A stretch of DNA of 39,447 nt from an uncultured Gammaproteobacteria bacterium (GCA_902595845.1 CACJRN010000013.1:1-39447); one strand, 5' to 3'; counted from the stretch's first letter, positions 1-10,552 are shown. Program-made: numbers and translations. Notes: generated by a model not told the origin, from the sequence alone.

Positions 1-13
1 TCGAGGTGCATTC

Positions 14-1372
14 TTGGCTGCAAAAAACATGGATGAGTTGGTTTCTCTCTGTAAAAGGAGGGGGTTTGTATTTCAATCTGGAGAGGTCTACGGAGGGCTC
101 CAGGGTGTTTATGATTATGGTCCTCTTGGTGTAGAGCTTAAAAATAATCTGAAAAGCTCTTGGTGGAGTGCAATGGTCTTTGAAAGAGACGACATTGAGG
201 GTCTTGATGCATCCATATTGTCGAAAAAGGAGTTATTCAAATACTCTGGCCACGAAGATACATTTTCGGACCCTTTGGTAGATTGTAAATCCTGTAAGTC
301 AAGGTGGAGAGAGGACCTGATTGAAGACGGGAAATGCCCAGGCTGCGGTTCATCTGAACTAACAGAGGCAAGACCATTTAACTTAATGTTTAAAACACCG
401 GTTGGCCCGGTAGAAAACGAAGAAAGTTTTGCGTACCTGAGGCCTGAAACCGCACAACATATTTTTGCAAGTTTTAAAAACGTTAAAGACTCGACATCGA
501 GACAAGTCCCTTTTGGAATAGCACAAATTGGCAAGGCTTTTAGAAATGAGATCAATCCAAGAAATTTCATATTTAGATTAAGAGAGTTTGAGCAAATGGA
601 GTTGGAATATTTTGTCAAGCCCGGGGAAGATGAGACCGCTCTAGAGTATTGGAAAAAGGAAAGGTTAGGGTGGTGGGAACGCCAAGGCATTGACCTTTCA
701 AATATTGAAATCTATGATGTGCCCGAAAACGAGCTTGCACATTATTCCAAAAGGACTCTTGATATCATGTACCGATTTCCACATGGTCTTGAAGAACTTG
801 AGGGGATTGCCAATAGAACAGATTTTGACCTTGGTTCACACACAAAAAACCAGAAGGATTTATCTTTAAGTTCATCGGTTGTTGAAAACGATGAGTCAAC
901 CATGCGTCTTGCGGTACAAGACCTTGAAGCCAAAGCGTGGTATGTCCCATATGTTATAGAGCCTTCTGCTGGTGTAGACAGGGGTGTTTTGGCAATCTTA
1001 AATGAGGCCTACACTAATGAAGATATTGGTGAAGGCAAAGAGAGGGTTGTGCTAAAACTAAAACCTCACTTGTCTCCTATTAAAGCAGCTGTAATTCCGC
1101 TTAAGAAAAACAAAGATGAGCTTGTGTCCATGGCAAAAGAGATAAAACAATCGCTTCAATCGCTCGGTTTGGGTAGGGTCTTTTTAGAAAACACCGGAAA
1201 CATCGGCAAAGCATATAGGAGGCACGATGAGGTTGGTACCCCAATCTGTATTACGGTTGACTTTGATAGTCTTGAAAACAATTCAGTTACCATAAGAGAC
1301 AGGGACACAATGGAACAAAGCAGGGTAGATATTTCTGAACTAAAGCAATCCTACCTCAGTATTTTAAAGTAG
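14..1372 (+). CDS. glyS: Glycyl-tRNA synthetase, single-chain (alpha2) type
   Basis: Class II aminoacyl-tRNA synthetase charging tRNA-Gly with glycine in the cytoplasm. The 452-residue protein opens with the family's [15 protein letters not shown] block (residues 17-31). It carries a four-cysteine zinc-ribbon-like insert (C91, C94, C108, C111), the LRPETAQ block near 142-148, a class II motif 2 region (FRNE...RLREFEQ, about 176-195) and a motif 3 region (EPSAGVDRG, about 317-325), then an anticodon-binding domain. This is the one-chain dimer form, not the GlyQ/GlyS alpha2beta2 form usual in gammaproteobacteria. The TTG start at 14 is preferred because GAGGTG at 3-8 gives a well-spaced ribosome site; an ATG at 29 is the alternative. 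plsC follows after 7 bases. Function is near certain; the start is moderately sure. Confidence 0.95.
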   Translation: MAAKNMDELVSLCKRRGFVFQSGEVYGGLQGVYDYGPLGVELKNNLKSSWWSAMVFERDDIEGLDASILSKKELFKYSGHEDTFSDPLVDCKSCKSRWREDLIEDGKCPGCGSSELTEARPFNLMFKTPVGPVENEESFAYLRPETAQHIFASFKNVKDSTSRQVPFGIAQIGKAFRNEINPRNFIFRLREFEQMELEYFVKPGEDETALEYWKKERLGWWERQGIDLSNIEIYDVPENELAHYSKRTLDIMYRFPHGLEELEGIANRTDFDLGSHTKNQKDLSLSSSVVENDESTMRLAVQDLEAKAWYVPYVIEPSAGVDRGVLAILNEAYTNEDIGEGKERVVLKLKPHLSPIKAAVIPLKKNKDELVSMAKEIKQSLQSLGLGRVFLENTGNIGKAYRRHDEVGTPICITVDFDSLENNSVTIRDRDTMEQSRVDISELKQSYLSILK

Positions 1373-1379
1373 TTTTCAA

Positions 1380-2075
1380 ATGGTCTATTTCAGATCAATT
1401 GCATACACGACATTAATGATTTTTGGTTTTTTAGTGTTGGCATCGTTGGCTTTGGTCCCTTTTCTTGGTCATAAACAGCGGTGGGATATTGCGAAATATT
1501 GGGCTGAAATAAACATTTGGTTGAGCAAGCATCTGTGTGGGCTTACATATGAGATCAAAGGATTAGAAAACACGCCAAAAGAAAAGTGTGTGATATTTGT
1601 TAAGCACTCATCTGTATATGAAATTTTTATTTTACTGAAATATTTTAGCCCCTCATCTTGGGTTGGAAAATATGAACTGATGTATGTGCCTATATTTAGA
1701 GGTGTATTTAAAAAATTTAAACTGATACCTGTAAAAAGAGGTCGTGGTGCATCAGAGGTAGAAAAAGTAAGAGCTATGGGCAAGGAGCGATTGAACAGTG
1801 GAAATTGGATAATAATTTTCCCTGAAGGCACTAGGATGCCGTATAACAAATCTAAACGATATGGCTTGTCTGGATCAATATTAGCAAAAGAAACTGGTTC
1901 CATGGTGCTACCAATTTCACACAACGCTGGAAAATACTGGAAAAGAAGGGGTTGGCTGAAATATCCTGGGAAAATATGTTTTATAGTTGGAAAGCCCTAT
2001 GAAACATCTGGATTAGAGCTTGATGAAATCAACAATATCGCTAAAAAATGGATAGATCTTAATGTCAAGCATTAG
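1380..2075 (+). CDS. plsC: 1-acyl-sn-glycerol-3-phosphate acyltransferase (PlsC family)
   Basis: Predicted to acylate lysophosphatidic acid to phosphatidic acid at the inner membrane in phospholipid synthesis. The 231-residue protein has one N-terminal hydrophobic segment (about 8-30). The acyltransferase site reads H76-x4-E81, the HX4E variant of the usual HX4D and common in one proteobacterial PlsC subgroup. The substrate-binding FPEGTR motif is at 147-152. It starts 7 bases after glyS, so the two are probably cotranscribed. It converges on gyrB, with only 52 bases between the stop codons and no clear terminator hairpin. Exact acyl acceptor is inferred from the family; another lysophospholipid acyltransferase role is possible. 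Confidence 0.85.
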   Translation: MVYFRSIAYTTLMIFGFLVLASLALVPFLGHKQRWDIAKYWAEINIWLSKHLCGLTYEIKGLENTPKEKCVIFVKHSSVYEIFILLKYFSPSSWVGKYELMYVPIFRGVFKKFKLIPVKRGRGASEVEKVRAMGKERLNSGNWIIIFPEGTRMPYNKSKRYGLSGSILAKETGSMVLPISHNAGKYWKRRGWLKYPGKICFIVGKPYETSGLELDEINNIAKKWIDLNVKH

Positions 2076-2127
2076 TTTCCATGAAAAAAGTAGTGTTTTA
2101 TCCGCTTTATTTTGTGTTTTCTCTTAT

Positions 2128-4551
<2,424 letters not shown>

Positions 4552-4586
4552 CTATACGTTTTTTGTATGCTTTATTATAACAAATT

Positions 4587-5642
4587 TCAACAAATATTCT
4601 GTATTGGGGTTATTGTTTTCCCGTTAAATATTTTTGTAATTGTGTGGTGTTTAAGAGCTGTTATAAGTTGTTGATTTTTAAGACTTTTTAAGTAACCTGT
4701 AATTCTTAATAATGCGGTTTCATCAAGACCAGATTCAAGCTCATCAATTAAAAGTATTGGGAGTGCGCCTGTTTTTGTTTCTATCACTTTGGAAATTGCC
4801 AAGGCCACAGACAATGACATTTGTTTTTCCTCTCCCTTGGAGCTGAATTCTTTTGCTGGTTTTTGGTCTAACTCAATATAAATATCTGCCCTATGCGGCC
4901 CTCCCATTGTTCTTTTTGCAGCAATGTCTCTATTTATGTTTTTTGTTAAATATTCTAAAAGGCTTTCTTCTCCCCAACCCTTTTTAAACTGAACTGTAAT
5001 TTCTTTTTTTGATACCTGGCCCTGGATTTTACTAATTTCATTTTTCAAATCCTCAACAAATTTTGCTCGGTGGCTTGTTACTGTCTCTCCCTCTTCGGCA
5101 ATTATTCTGTCCCATGAGCTGATTGCACTCTCCCTTTCTCCATTTTTTATACTTCGATTCCTCTGTTTTAGTGCTTTTTCTAGTTTTTTATAGCTCTCAG
5201 CATGTTTTTGTTCCACGTGGAACACCGATCTGTCGACCAATCTTCTTCTATATTGGGGTGACTCTGATGCAATTTTTTCAATATTCGAATCAATTAGACA
5301 TATAGGAGTGCTAAGAAAAGCCTCTCTTACTGTAATGCTTGTGTCATTAGAGCTCAGTGTTTTTTTCTTATTCGTTGATACGAAAGACTGTTTTGAACTA
5401 AAGCCTTTTGTATCAAGGATCATTGATTCTGATAAAAAAAGCCCCTCTTCATTTCTGGACAACTCTTTATTGGCTTTGCTAAATGAGTTTAAAGGAGTGC
5501 CCAATAAAGAAACATATATGGCTTCAATTAGTGATGTTTTTCCAGCTCCGTTGTCGCCAATTATGATGTTGGTTTCAGAGAATGTGTGTTCATCGTCTTT
5601 CAGGCCCCTGAAATTGCTGTGTTTGGTGCTGACAAGCCTCAA
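4587..5642 (-). CDS. recF: DNA replication and repair protein RecF
   Basis: SMC-like ATPase that loads RecA at single-strand gaps with RecO and RecR. The 351-residue protein has a Walker A motif (GDNGAGKTSL, about 29-38) and, near the C-terminus, Walker B and the D-loop (LLIDELESGLDE). It starts at a TTG immediately after the dnaN stop codon (TAA then TTG, no gap), so translation is probably coupled. The reading frame carries a perfect parS palindrome (5209-5224) encoding part of FHVEQKH. Family identity is secure. The TTG start is supported by the RLVSTKHSNFRGL beginning, which aligns with the usual RecF N-terminus. Confidence 0.95.
   Translation of the reverse strand: MRLVSTKHSNFRGLKDDEHTFSETNIIIGDNGAGKTSLIEAIYVSLLGTPLNSFSKANKELSRNEEGLFLSESMILDTKGFSSKQSFVSTNKKKTLSSNDTSITVREAFLSTPICLIDSNIEKIASESPQYRRRLVDRSVFHVEQKHAESYKKLEKALKQRNRSIKNGERESAISSWDRIIAEEGETVTSHRAKFVEDLKNEISKIQGQVSKKEITVQFKKGWGEESLLEYLTKNINRDIAAKRTMGGPHRADIYIELDQKPAKEFSSKGEEKQMSLSVALAISKVIETKTGALPILLIDELESGLDETALLRITGYLKSLKNQQLITALKHHTITKIFNGKTITPIQNIC
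5209..5224. other. parS: parS centromere site inside recF
   Basis: The 16 bases TGTTCCACGTGGAACA form a perfect palindrome. They match the chromosomal ParB-binding parS consensus (TGTTnCACGTGnAACA), including the central CACGTG core. The site lies in the recF coding region, about 1.5 kb from the candidate origin. ParA and ParB are encoded at 20544-22216. No other copy was noticed when scanning for CACGTG, though that scan was by eye. ParB would nucleate here, spread on neighbouring DNA and help segregate the origin region. Confidence 0.93.
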
Positions 5643-6737
5643 TTATAGCCTCATCGGCATTACAACATATTTAGTATTAGGGTCACTTGGATCAGTTATT
5701 AGTGCGCTAGTGTTTTCATCATTAACGCCGAGTGCTACAAGCTCTCCTGGGCATGCATTTACAGCATCGATGAGATATGAAACATTGAAGCCAATTGAAA
5801 GCTTGGTGTCTGTGTTATCTATATCTAAATCTTCAACGGCTTGTTCTTGTTCTGGGTTTTCTGAAGAAATGGTTATTCTGTTGTCATCAATGTCGATTCT
5901 TACGCCTTTAAATTTTTCATTTGCTAATATTGATACACGCTGAAGTGCAGGCTTTAAAACTTTAGTATCTAGCAAGATGTTTGTTTCGGTTTCACCAGGA
6001 ATCACACGATTATAGTCTGGAAATGTACCGTCAATCAGTTTTGTTGTTAGCGTTACGCTAGAAAAAGCAAAGCTTGCCTGGTTATCGACTAACGAGATTT
6101 TGCAGTCTTTTTTGTCGGACAAAGATCTTGTTAGTTCTTGAACTGCTTTTCGAGGAACAATACAGCTTTGTTCATTAATGTTCTTTTTATCGATTTCGAT
6201 GTTTGTCTTTGCTAGTCTGTGTCCATCTGTTCCGACAACATTAAGCTTTTCAGGTTTTATCTCTAAAAGCAGCCCATTCAAATAAAATCTGACATCTTGC
6301 TGTGCCATAGCGAACTGAGTTTTGTTAAAAACTGCTGATAAGTCGGATTGTGCAATTGAAAATGATTGATCACTTTCATTGTTATCAAAAAGGGGGAACT
6401 CGTTTGCAGGAAGTTGCTGAAGTGAAAATTTACTCTTATCAGTTTTAAGAATAACCAAATCATTATCCGTAGAAAGCTCGACGTCTGTATTGCCTAATGA
6501 GCGTAGAATATCAAATAGTTTTCTACCAGGAAGAGTGATCGAGAAGTCTTCGGTAATATTGGCTTTAAAAGAGCTGGATATTTGAACTTCTAGGTCAGTT
6601 GCTGTAATAGTAATTTCTCCAGACATTCCGGACATAAGAATATGACCAAGTATGGGCATGGTTTGTTTTCTATCTACAACGCCAACAATGTTATTAAGGT
6701 GGCTAACGAATTCTTCTGAGTTAATTATAATATTCAT
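5643..6737 (-). CDS. dnaN: DNA polymerase III beta subunit (sliding clamp)
   Basis: Ring-shaped processivity clamp that tethers DNA polymerase III and other polymerases or repair factors to DNA. It is 364 residues (E. coli 366) with three repeated clamp domains. Family blocks visible include VDRKQTMPILGHIL near the N-terminus (about 21-34), FYLNGLLLEI and GTDGHRLA in the middle, and the C-terminal YVVMPMRL, ending in the typical M-R-L. It starts at an ATG (6735-6737) beside the AT-rich candidate unwinding tract and ends exactly where recF begins. It is the second gene of the leftward dnaA-dnaN-recF-gyrB series. Confidence 0.98.
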   Translation of the reverse strand: MNIIINSEEFVSHLNNIVGVVDRKQTMPILGHILMSGMSGEITITATDLEVQISSSFKANITEDFSITLPGRKLFDILRSLGNTDVELSTDNDLVILKTDKSKFSLQQLPANEFPLFDNNESDQSFSIAQSDLSAVFNKTQFAMAQQDVRFYLNGLLLEIKPEKLNVVGTDGHRLAKTNIEIDKKNINEQSCIVPRKAVQELTRSLSDKKDCKISLVDNQASFAFSSVTLTTKLIDGTFPDYNRVIPGETETNILLDTKVLKPALQRVSILANEKFKGVRIDIDDNRITISSENPEQEQAVEDLDIDNTDTKLSIGFNVSYLIDAVNACPGELVALGVNDENTSALITDPSDPNTKYVVMPMRL

Positions 6738-6917
6738 CTTTTTATTTATTTATTATTATTATTAGTAGTGTTAGTATGTGAATAGATTAATTTTTTGTAT
6801 GTTTTTCATATACTTAAAGCATAAAACTGTACTTATTCATGTCAATATAGCTGTTTATAAAGTAGAATAAGTTGTGGATTAAATAAAGCAAAGAAATTTA
6901 TACACATTTTATTCACA
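6738..6917. other. oriC: Candidate replication origin (oriC): DnaA-box cluster, trio-like repeat and AT-rich tract
   Basis: This dnaN-dnaA gap contains two perfect DnaA boxes (consensus TTATNCACA) in direct orientation, TTATACACA at 6898-6906 and TTATTCACA at 6909-6917. They are 11 bases apart start to start, and the second overlaps the dnaA stop codon. Two one-mismatch boxes lie on the other strand: TAATCCACA at 6873-6881 and CTATTCACA at 6777-6785. Eight bases beyond the last box, read on the minus strand, comes CTACTA followed by repeated ATA triplets (6768-6750). This resembles DnaA-trio repeats (3'-GAT...-5' on the complementary strand) and runs into a T/A-only tract at 6739-6762. Genes diverge from this area. 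Origin function is inferred from these signals. Confidence 0.72.
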
Positions 6918-8233
6918 AAGAAAGTAATCGTATAACATTTTTATAATCTTCATCTACTGAAACATCATTATTTCTAAGCTCAGCAATTTTCTTACAGGCA
7001 TGAATAACAGTTGTATGATCTCTGCCACCAAAACTATCACCTATTTCTGGCAAACTGTATGTAGTTAGCTCTTTTGTTACAGCCATTGCAAGCTGTCTTG
7101 GCCTTGTAATAGATCGACTTCTTTTTTTCGAGTGAAGGTCAGATACTCTAATATTAAAATACTCTGCAACGGTCTTCTGAATCGAAGCGGTTGTAAGCGT
7201 CCTGCTTTGAAGAGAAAGAAGGTCTTTTAAACACTCTTTGGCCATATCAACGCTTGGGCTAACACCAGTAAATCTAGACGTGGCAATTATTTTTCTCAGT
7301 GCGCCCTCAAGCTCACGAACATTTGACCGTATGTTTTCACATATAAAAAACGCAACATCTTCGGGCAAATCAAAACCCTCAAGGCCCGCTTTAACAAGGA
7401 GAATTGCAACAGACGTCTCCATTTCTGGGGGGGTCAATCGAAACCGTCAGGCCCCAACCAAACCTAGACCTAAGCCTTTCTTCCAAGCCTCTGATTTCCT
7501 TTGGATACTTGTCACTAGTTATGATGATCTGGCTGCCGCTTTCAATCAAAACATTAAAGGTATGGAAGAATTCTTCTTGAGACTTTTCTTTGCCCGCTAA
7601 GAATTGAATGTCATCAATTAGCAGGACATCTAAAGACCTATAATCACTTTTAAAGCTGTTGAGGCTATTATGCTGAATTGCTGATACCATTTCTCCGACA
7701 AACCTTTCAGAGTGAACATACGCAATTTTTTTGTTTTTTTGTTGTTCCCTAATTTCATTGCCTACACTCTGCATTAAGTGTGTTTTTCCAAGACCTACAC
7801 CCCCATAAATAAAAAAAGGATTGTATGATTGCCCAGGATTTTCAGCTATTTGAAGGGCTGCTGCCCTAGCAATTTGATTGCTTTTACCGCCTACAAAGTT
7901 TTCAAATGTGTAAAGCCTATTAAGCGGCGTACCAGTGATTTTGTTTGATGCGTTTGGTGAAACCTTAACACTCGGATCTCCTGAGCTGTCCTCACCTACG
8001 AGTATTGCCACAGATGTAGTCTGGCCACCCGCTTCTTGCGCTATCGATTTTATTTTTTTTAAATAGTTCTTTTCAACCCAGTCAACAACAAACTTGTTGG
8101 GTGCGAAAAGAGTAATTGTGTCTGAGTGCTCGTCCCTACTATATATAAGAGGTCTGATCCAGGTATTATATTGTGATTCTGAAAGGTCCGTCTTAAGCTC
8201 GTTTAGACACTGATCCCAGACGGTTTTTTCCAT
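6913..8233 (-). CDS. dnaA: Chromosomal replication initiator DnaA, interrupted by an apparent +1 frameshift
   Basis: AAA+ initiator that binds DnaA boxes and opens oriC. Two overlapping frames together give a whole DnaA of about 439 residues. The first (from ATG 8233) has domain I ([10 protein letters not shown]), Walker A ([10 protein letters not shown]), Walker B (LLIDDIQFL) and [10 protein letters not shown]. The second has the rest of the AAA+ domain ([11 protein letters not shown]) and the domain IV signature [15 protein letters not shown]. They join at a run of seven G on the plus strand (7427-7433); six would give SIDPPEMET in one frame, as the family requires. As written, the first frame runs past the join for 10 codons and stops at 7391. 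The ATG at 8233 is preferred over an in-frame ATG 48 bases upstream because the family starts at MEKTVWDQC and GAGAGA lies before it. An essential gene is unlikely to be dead, so a sequencing error is the simplest reading. Confidence 0.93.
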
Positions 8234-8259
8234 TATATTTTCTCTCAAAATTTGGTTTA

Positions 8260-8281
8260 TTGAAGCAGAGTTTCGCTTCAA
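8260..8281 (-). promoter_or_regulatory. Hairpin in the dnaA leader
   Basis: TTGAAGC at 8260-8266 and GCTTCAA at 8275-8281 form a perfect 7-bp stem with an 8-base loop, 26 bases upstream of the dnaA ATG (8233). In the transcript it would lie in the 5' untranslated region, just ahead of the ribosome site. It could influence dnaA translation or mRNA stability; no function is shown. There is no following U run, so it is not a typical terminator. Confidence 0.4.
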
Positions 8282-8296
8282 ATACAGAATATGAAT

Positions 8297-8325
8297 ACTA
8301 TACCCAACTTATAAACTTATCCACA
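8297..8325 (-). promoter_or_regulatory. Candidate dnaA promoter with overlapping perfect DnaA box
   Basis: A perfect DnaA box, TTATCCACA, lies at 8317-8325 on the plus strand between dnaA and rpmH. On the minus strand, TATAGT at 8302-8297 resembles a -10 element. Seventeen bases further upstream the -35 position (8325-8320, TGTGGA) falls inside the box and matches the TTGACA consensus poorly. Binding of DnaA here would fit the known autorepression of dnaA in E. coli. The box is clear; the promoter reading is weak. The box may also be part of a bipartite origin. Confidence 0.45.
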
Positions 8326-8338
8326 GGTTGTTTATTTG

Positions 8339-8367
8339 TTGACATATTTTGTATAGTTAAATACTCT
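8339..8367 (+). promoter_or_regulatory. Candidate promoter for rpmH-rnpA
   Basis: A perfect TTGACA hexamer at 8339-8344 is followed after 17 bases by TACTCT (8362-8367), a poor -10 match, in otherwise AT-rich DNA. It points towards rpmH, whose ATG is 58 bases downstream. The -35 is convincing and the spacing is ideal, but the -10 matches only three of six consensus bases. Confidence 0.35.
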
Positions 8368-8424
8368 TCACAACCCTAATTAGAATATCTATCATATTGT
8401 TTTTAAATAAAGTTTTTATATCCG

Positions 8425-8559
8425 ATGAAAAGAACGTATCAACCAAGCAATTTAAAGAGGAAGCGAACTCACGGTTTCAGATCGCGCATGTCAACAAAAG
8501 CAGGTAGGCTTGTCATTAACAGGCGCAGAGCCAAGGGCAGAAAACGACTTTCTGTATAA
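8425..8559 (+). CDS. rpmH: 50S ribosomal protein L34
   Basis: Very short, highly basic ribosomal protein of the large subunit. The 44-residue translation begins [19 protein letters not shown] and ends [12 protein letters not shown], the standard bacterial L34 from end to end. It is the first gene of the rightward series and sits opposite dnaA, the classic gammaproteobacterial dnaA-rpmH arrangement. Its stop codon is three bases before the rnpA start and in the same frame. Confidence 0.97.
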   Translation: MKRTYQPSNLKRKRTHGFRSRMSTKAGRLVINRRRAKGRKRLSV

Positions 8560-8562
8560 GGC

Positions 8563-8892
8563 TTGATAACCTCAAGCAATATTAACTTTGATGAAGTAAT
8601 TGAGAGCGGCAAGCTCATACGCTCTACTTACTATAACCTATATTATTTATATAAAAAGGACGGGAAATGCAGACTAGGCATTAGTTTGCCAAAAGCAAAA
8701 GTACAGCGTGCACACGACAGAAATAGGCTCAGAAGGATCATTAGAAACTCCTTTGACGATCTTAAAAACGAAAGTGTCGACCTTGTGTTTCTGTTAGCAA
8801 AGAATCTAGATCAATCTATAAAAAACGATGCTATCATTGTCCGCGAACAGCTGCTTAAAGACTCAAAAACAATATTGTTAGATAAAAACTAA
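8563..8892 (+). CDS. rnpA: Ribonuclease P protein component
   Basis: Basic protein subunit of RNase P, which helps the catalytic RNA mature the 5' ends of tRNAs. The 109-residue protein has the family signature in HDRNRLRRIIRNSF (the RNR motif, residues 51-64), preceded by LGISLPKAKVQRA. The start must be TTG at 8563. The reading frame is shared with rpmH, whose TAA is only two codons upstream, so no longer form is possible. Relative to E. coli RnpA it lacks about ten N-terminal residues. Coupling to rpmH translation is likely. yidC begins 2 bases after the stop; the small yidD gene often found here is absent. Confidence 0.9.
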   Translation: MITSSNINFDEVIESGKLIRSTYYNLYYLYKKDGKCRLGISLPKAKVQRAHDRNRLRRIIRNSFDDLKNESVDLVFLLAKNLDQSIKNDAIIVREQLLKDSKTILLDKN

Positions 8893-8893
8893 A

Positions 8894-10552
8894 ATGGAAT
8901 CCGCAAGAACATTTCTATGGCTCACATTCAGCGCATTGTGTGTGTTTCTATACATTGAATGGAGCAACCAAGACATAGCTTTAGGGTTTGACAGTAACCA
9001 AGAGAGCCCAGCTCCAAGAGGGTTGGAGCAAGCCCTAAATACGTCAGACGAAAGTTCTGAGTCGTTCCAAGAGAATTTACCAAGCATTAATAGTGGCGAA
9101 CTTGTTGCCAAAACAAACAACATTAGAGAAAGATCAGAAACGACAACAATTTCTAACAATGTGCTTTCAATTACAGTTGATAGCAAGGGTGCCGACATAA
9201 TTGGGGCCAAACTGCTTAAGTATTACCCAAGCAAAAACGAAAAGGACAATAACATTGATTTGATGTATGTAAACGACCCGCTTTACGAGTTTCATCGACT
9301 TCAATCCGGGCTGCTCTCTACCTCAGGAAAACAAAGCTCAACACACATCGAGAACTACTCGTTGTCATCAAGAGGGCGAGACAGGCTCAGTTTTGTTTGG
9401 TTTTCTGACGATGGAACCAAGGTCACAAAAACACTTAAGCTTAATCCTGACAGCTATCTTGTTGAGGTAACTTTTTTAGTAGAAAACATGTCAGAACAAA
9501 CAGAATCTTATGTCCCTTATTATCAGCTGGTAAAAGACAATGTTGAGGTAGAAAGATCAATGTTTGATGTCGAGTCCTACTCGTTTGATGGGGGCATCAT
9601 TTATGATGGAGACAGCTATGAAAAACAGTATGCTGACGACCTCATTGATGCACCTTATAAAAAGACTCACACAAACGGCTGGTTTGCCAACATCAGGCAC
9701 CATTTTGTGGTAGCTGTTCTGCCGCCCATGGGTGTCGAGCACAGATATGAGTCTGAACACGATGAGGCCGCTAATCTTAATAAGGTTACAGCAATATCAA
9801 ATAGCAATATCACAGCCGGCCCAAGACAAAAGGCAGAGGTGGGTTTTGGAATATTTATTGGGCCAAAGCTACAAGACGAGCTCACAAAAGCAAGAGATGG
9901 CTTAGAGGTTTCAGTAGATTATGGAAGACTGTCTTTTCTTGCCAAGCCGATGTTTTGGGCGCTCAACAAAAGCCACTCATTTTTGGGAAACTGGGGGCTT
10001 GCAATCATATTTGTGACGCTCATGATTAAGGTTATTTTTTATCGACTTCAGGAGTCTTCCAGCCGCTCAATGGCAAAGATGAGAGAGTTGGCACCCAGAC
10101 TAAAAGCCCTAAACGAACGTTTCGGTGACGACAAAACAGCATTGGGACAGGCACAAATGGAACTGTATAAAAGAGAGAAGGTTAACCCAATGGCGGGCTG
10201 CTTGCCCCTATTGATCCAGATACCTTTCTTTATTGCTTTCTATTGGGTCTTGCTTGAGAGTGTAGAGATTAGGCAGGCCCCTTTCTACCTCTGGCTTGAT
10301 GATCTTTCATCAAGAGACCCGTATTTTGTTCTTCCTCTTCTTATGGGCATTGTCATGTTTTTTCAACAAAAGGCCAACCCTGCTCCAGCAGACCCTGTTC
10401 AAGAGAAGGTGTTCATGTTTATGCCCATCATGTTTACACTTTTGTTTGCATGGTTTCCCTCTGGACTTGTTCTCTATTGGGTGACCAATTCCCTTCTTCA
10501 GTTCGCTCAACAATGGAATGTAAATAGGAAAATGGCCGCAGAAAAAAACTAA
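8894..10552 (+). CDS. yidC: Membrane protein insertase YidC
   Basis: Inner-membrane insertase that works alone or with SecYEG; its substrates include the ATP synthase c subunit, encoded downstream. The protein has 552 residues (E. coli 548). An N-terminal membrane anchor (about 5-23) precedes a large periplasmic P1 domain (about 40-350). The conserved insertase core follows: LGNWGLAIIFVTLMIKVIFY near 365, a cytoplasmic hairpin with MAKMRELAPRLKALNERFGDD, and further membrane segments with NPMAGCLPLLIQIPFFIAFYWVL and FPSGLVLYWVTNSLLQ. The C-terminus is short and basic. ATG start, 1 base after rnpA. Confidence 0.97.
   Translation: MESARTFLWLTFSALCVFLYIEWSNQDIALGFDSNQESPAPRGLEQALNTSDESSESFQENLPSINSGELVAKTNNIRERSETTTISNNVLSITVDSKGADIIGAKLLKYYPSKNEKDNNIDLMYVNDPLYEFHRLQSGLLSTSGKQSSTHIENYSLSSRGRDRLSFVWFSDDGTKVTKTLKLNPDSYLVEVTFLVENMSEQTESYVPYYQLVKDNVEVERSMFDVESYSFDGGIIYDGDSYEKQYADDLIDAPYKKTHTNGWFANIRHHFVVAVLPPMGVEHRYESEHDEAANLNKVTAISNSNITAGPRQKAEVGFGIFIGPKLQDELTKARDGLEVSVDYGRLSFLAKPMFWALNKSHSFLGNWGLAIIFVTLMIKVIFYRLQESSSRSMAKMRELAPRLKALNERFGDDKTALGQAQMELYKREKVNPMAGCLPLLIQIPFFIAFYWVLLESVEIRQAPFYLWLDDLSSRDPYFVLPLLMGIVMFFQQKANPAPADPVQEKVFMFMPIMFTLLFAWFPSGLVLYWVTNSLLQFAQQWNVNRKMAAEKN

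Noticed and set aside
5308-5943. 211-codon plus-strand frame over recF and dnaN
   Set aside because: Spans two conserved genes on the other strand and has no recognisable domain.
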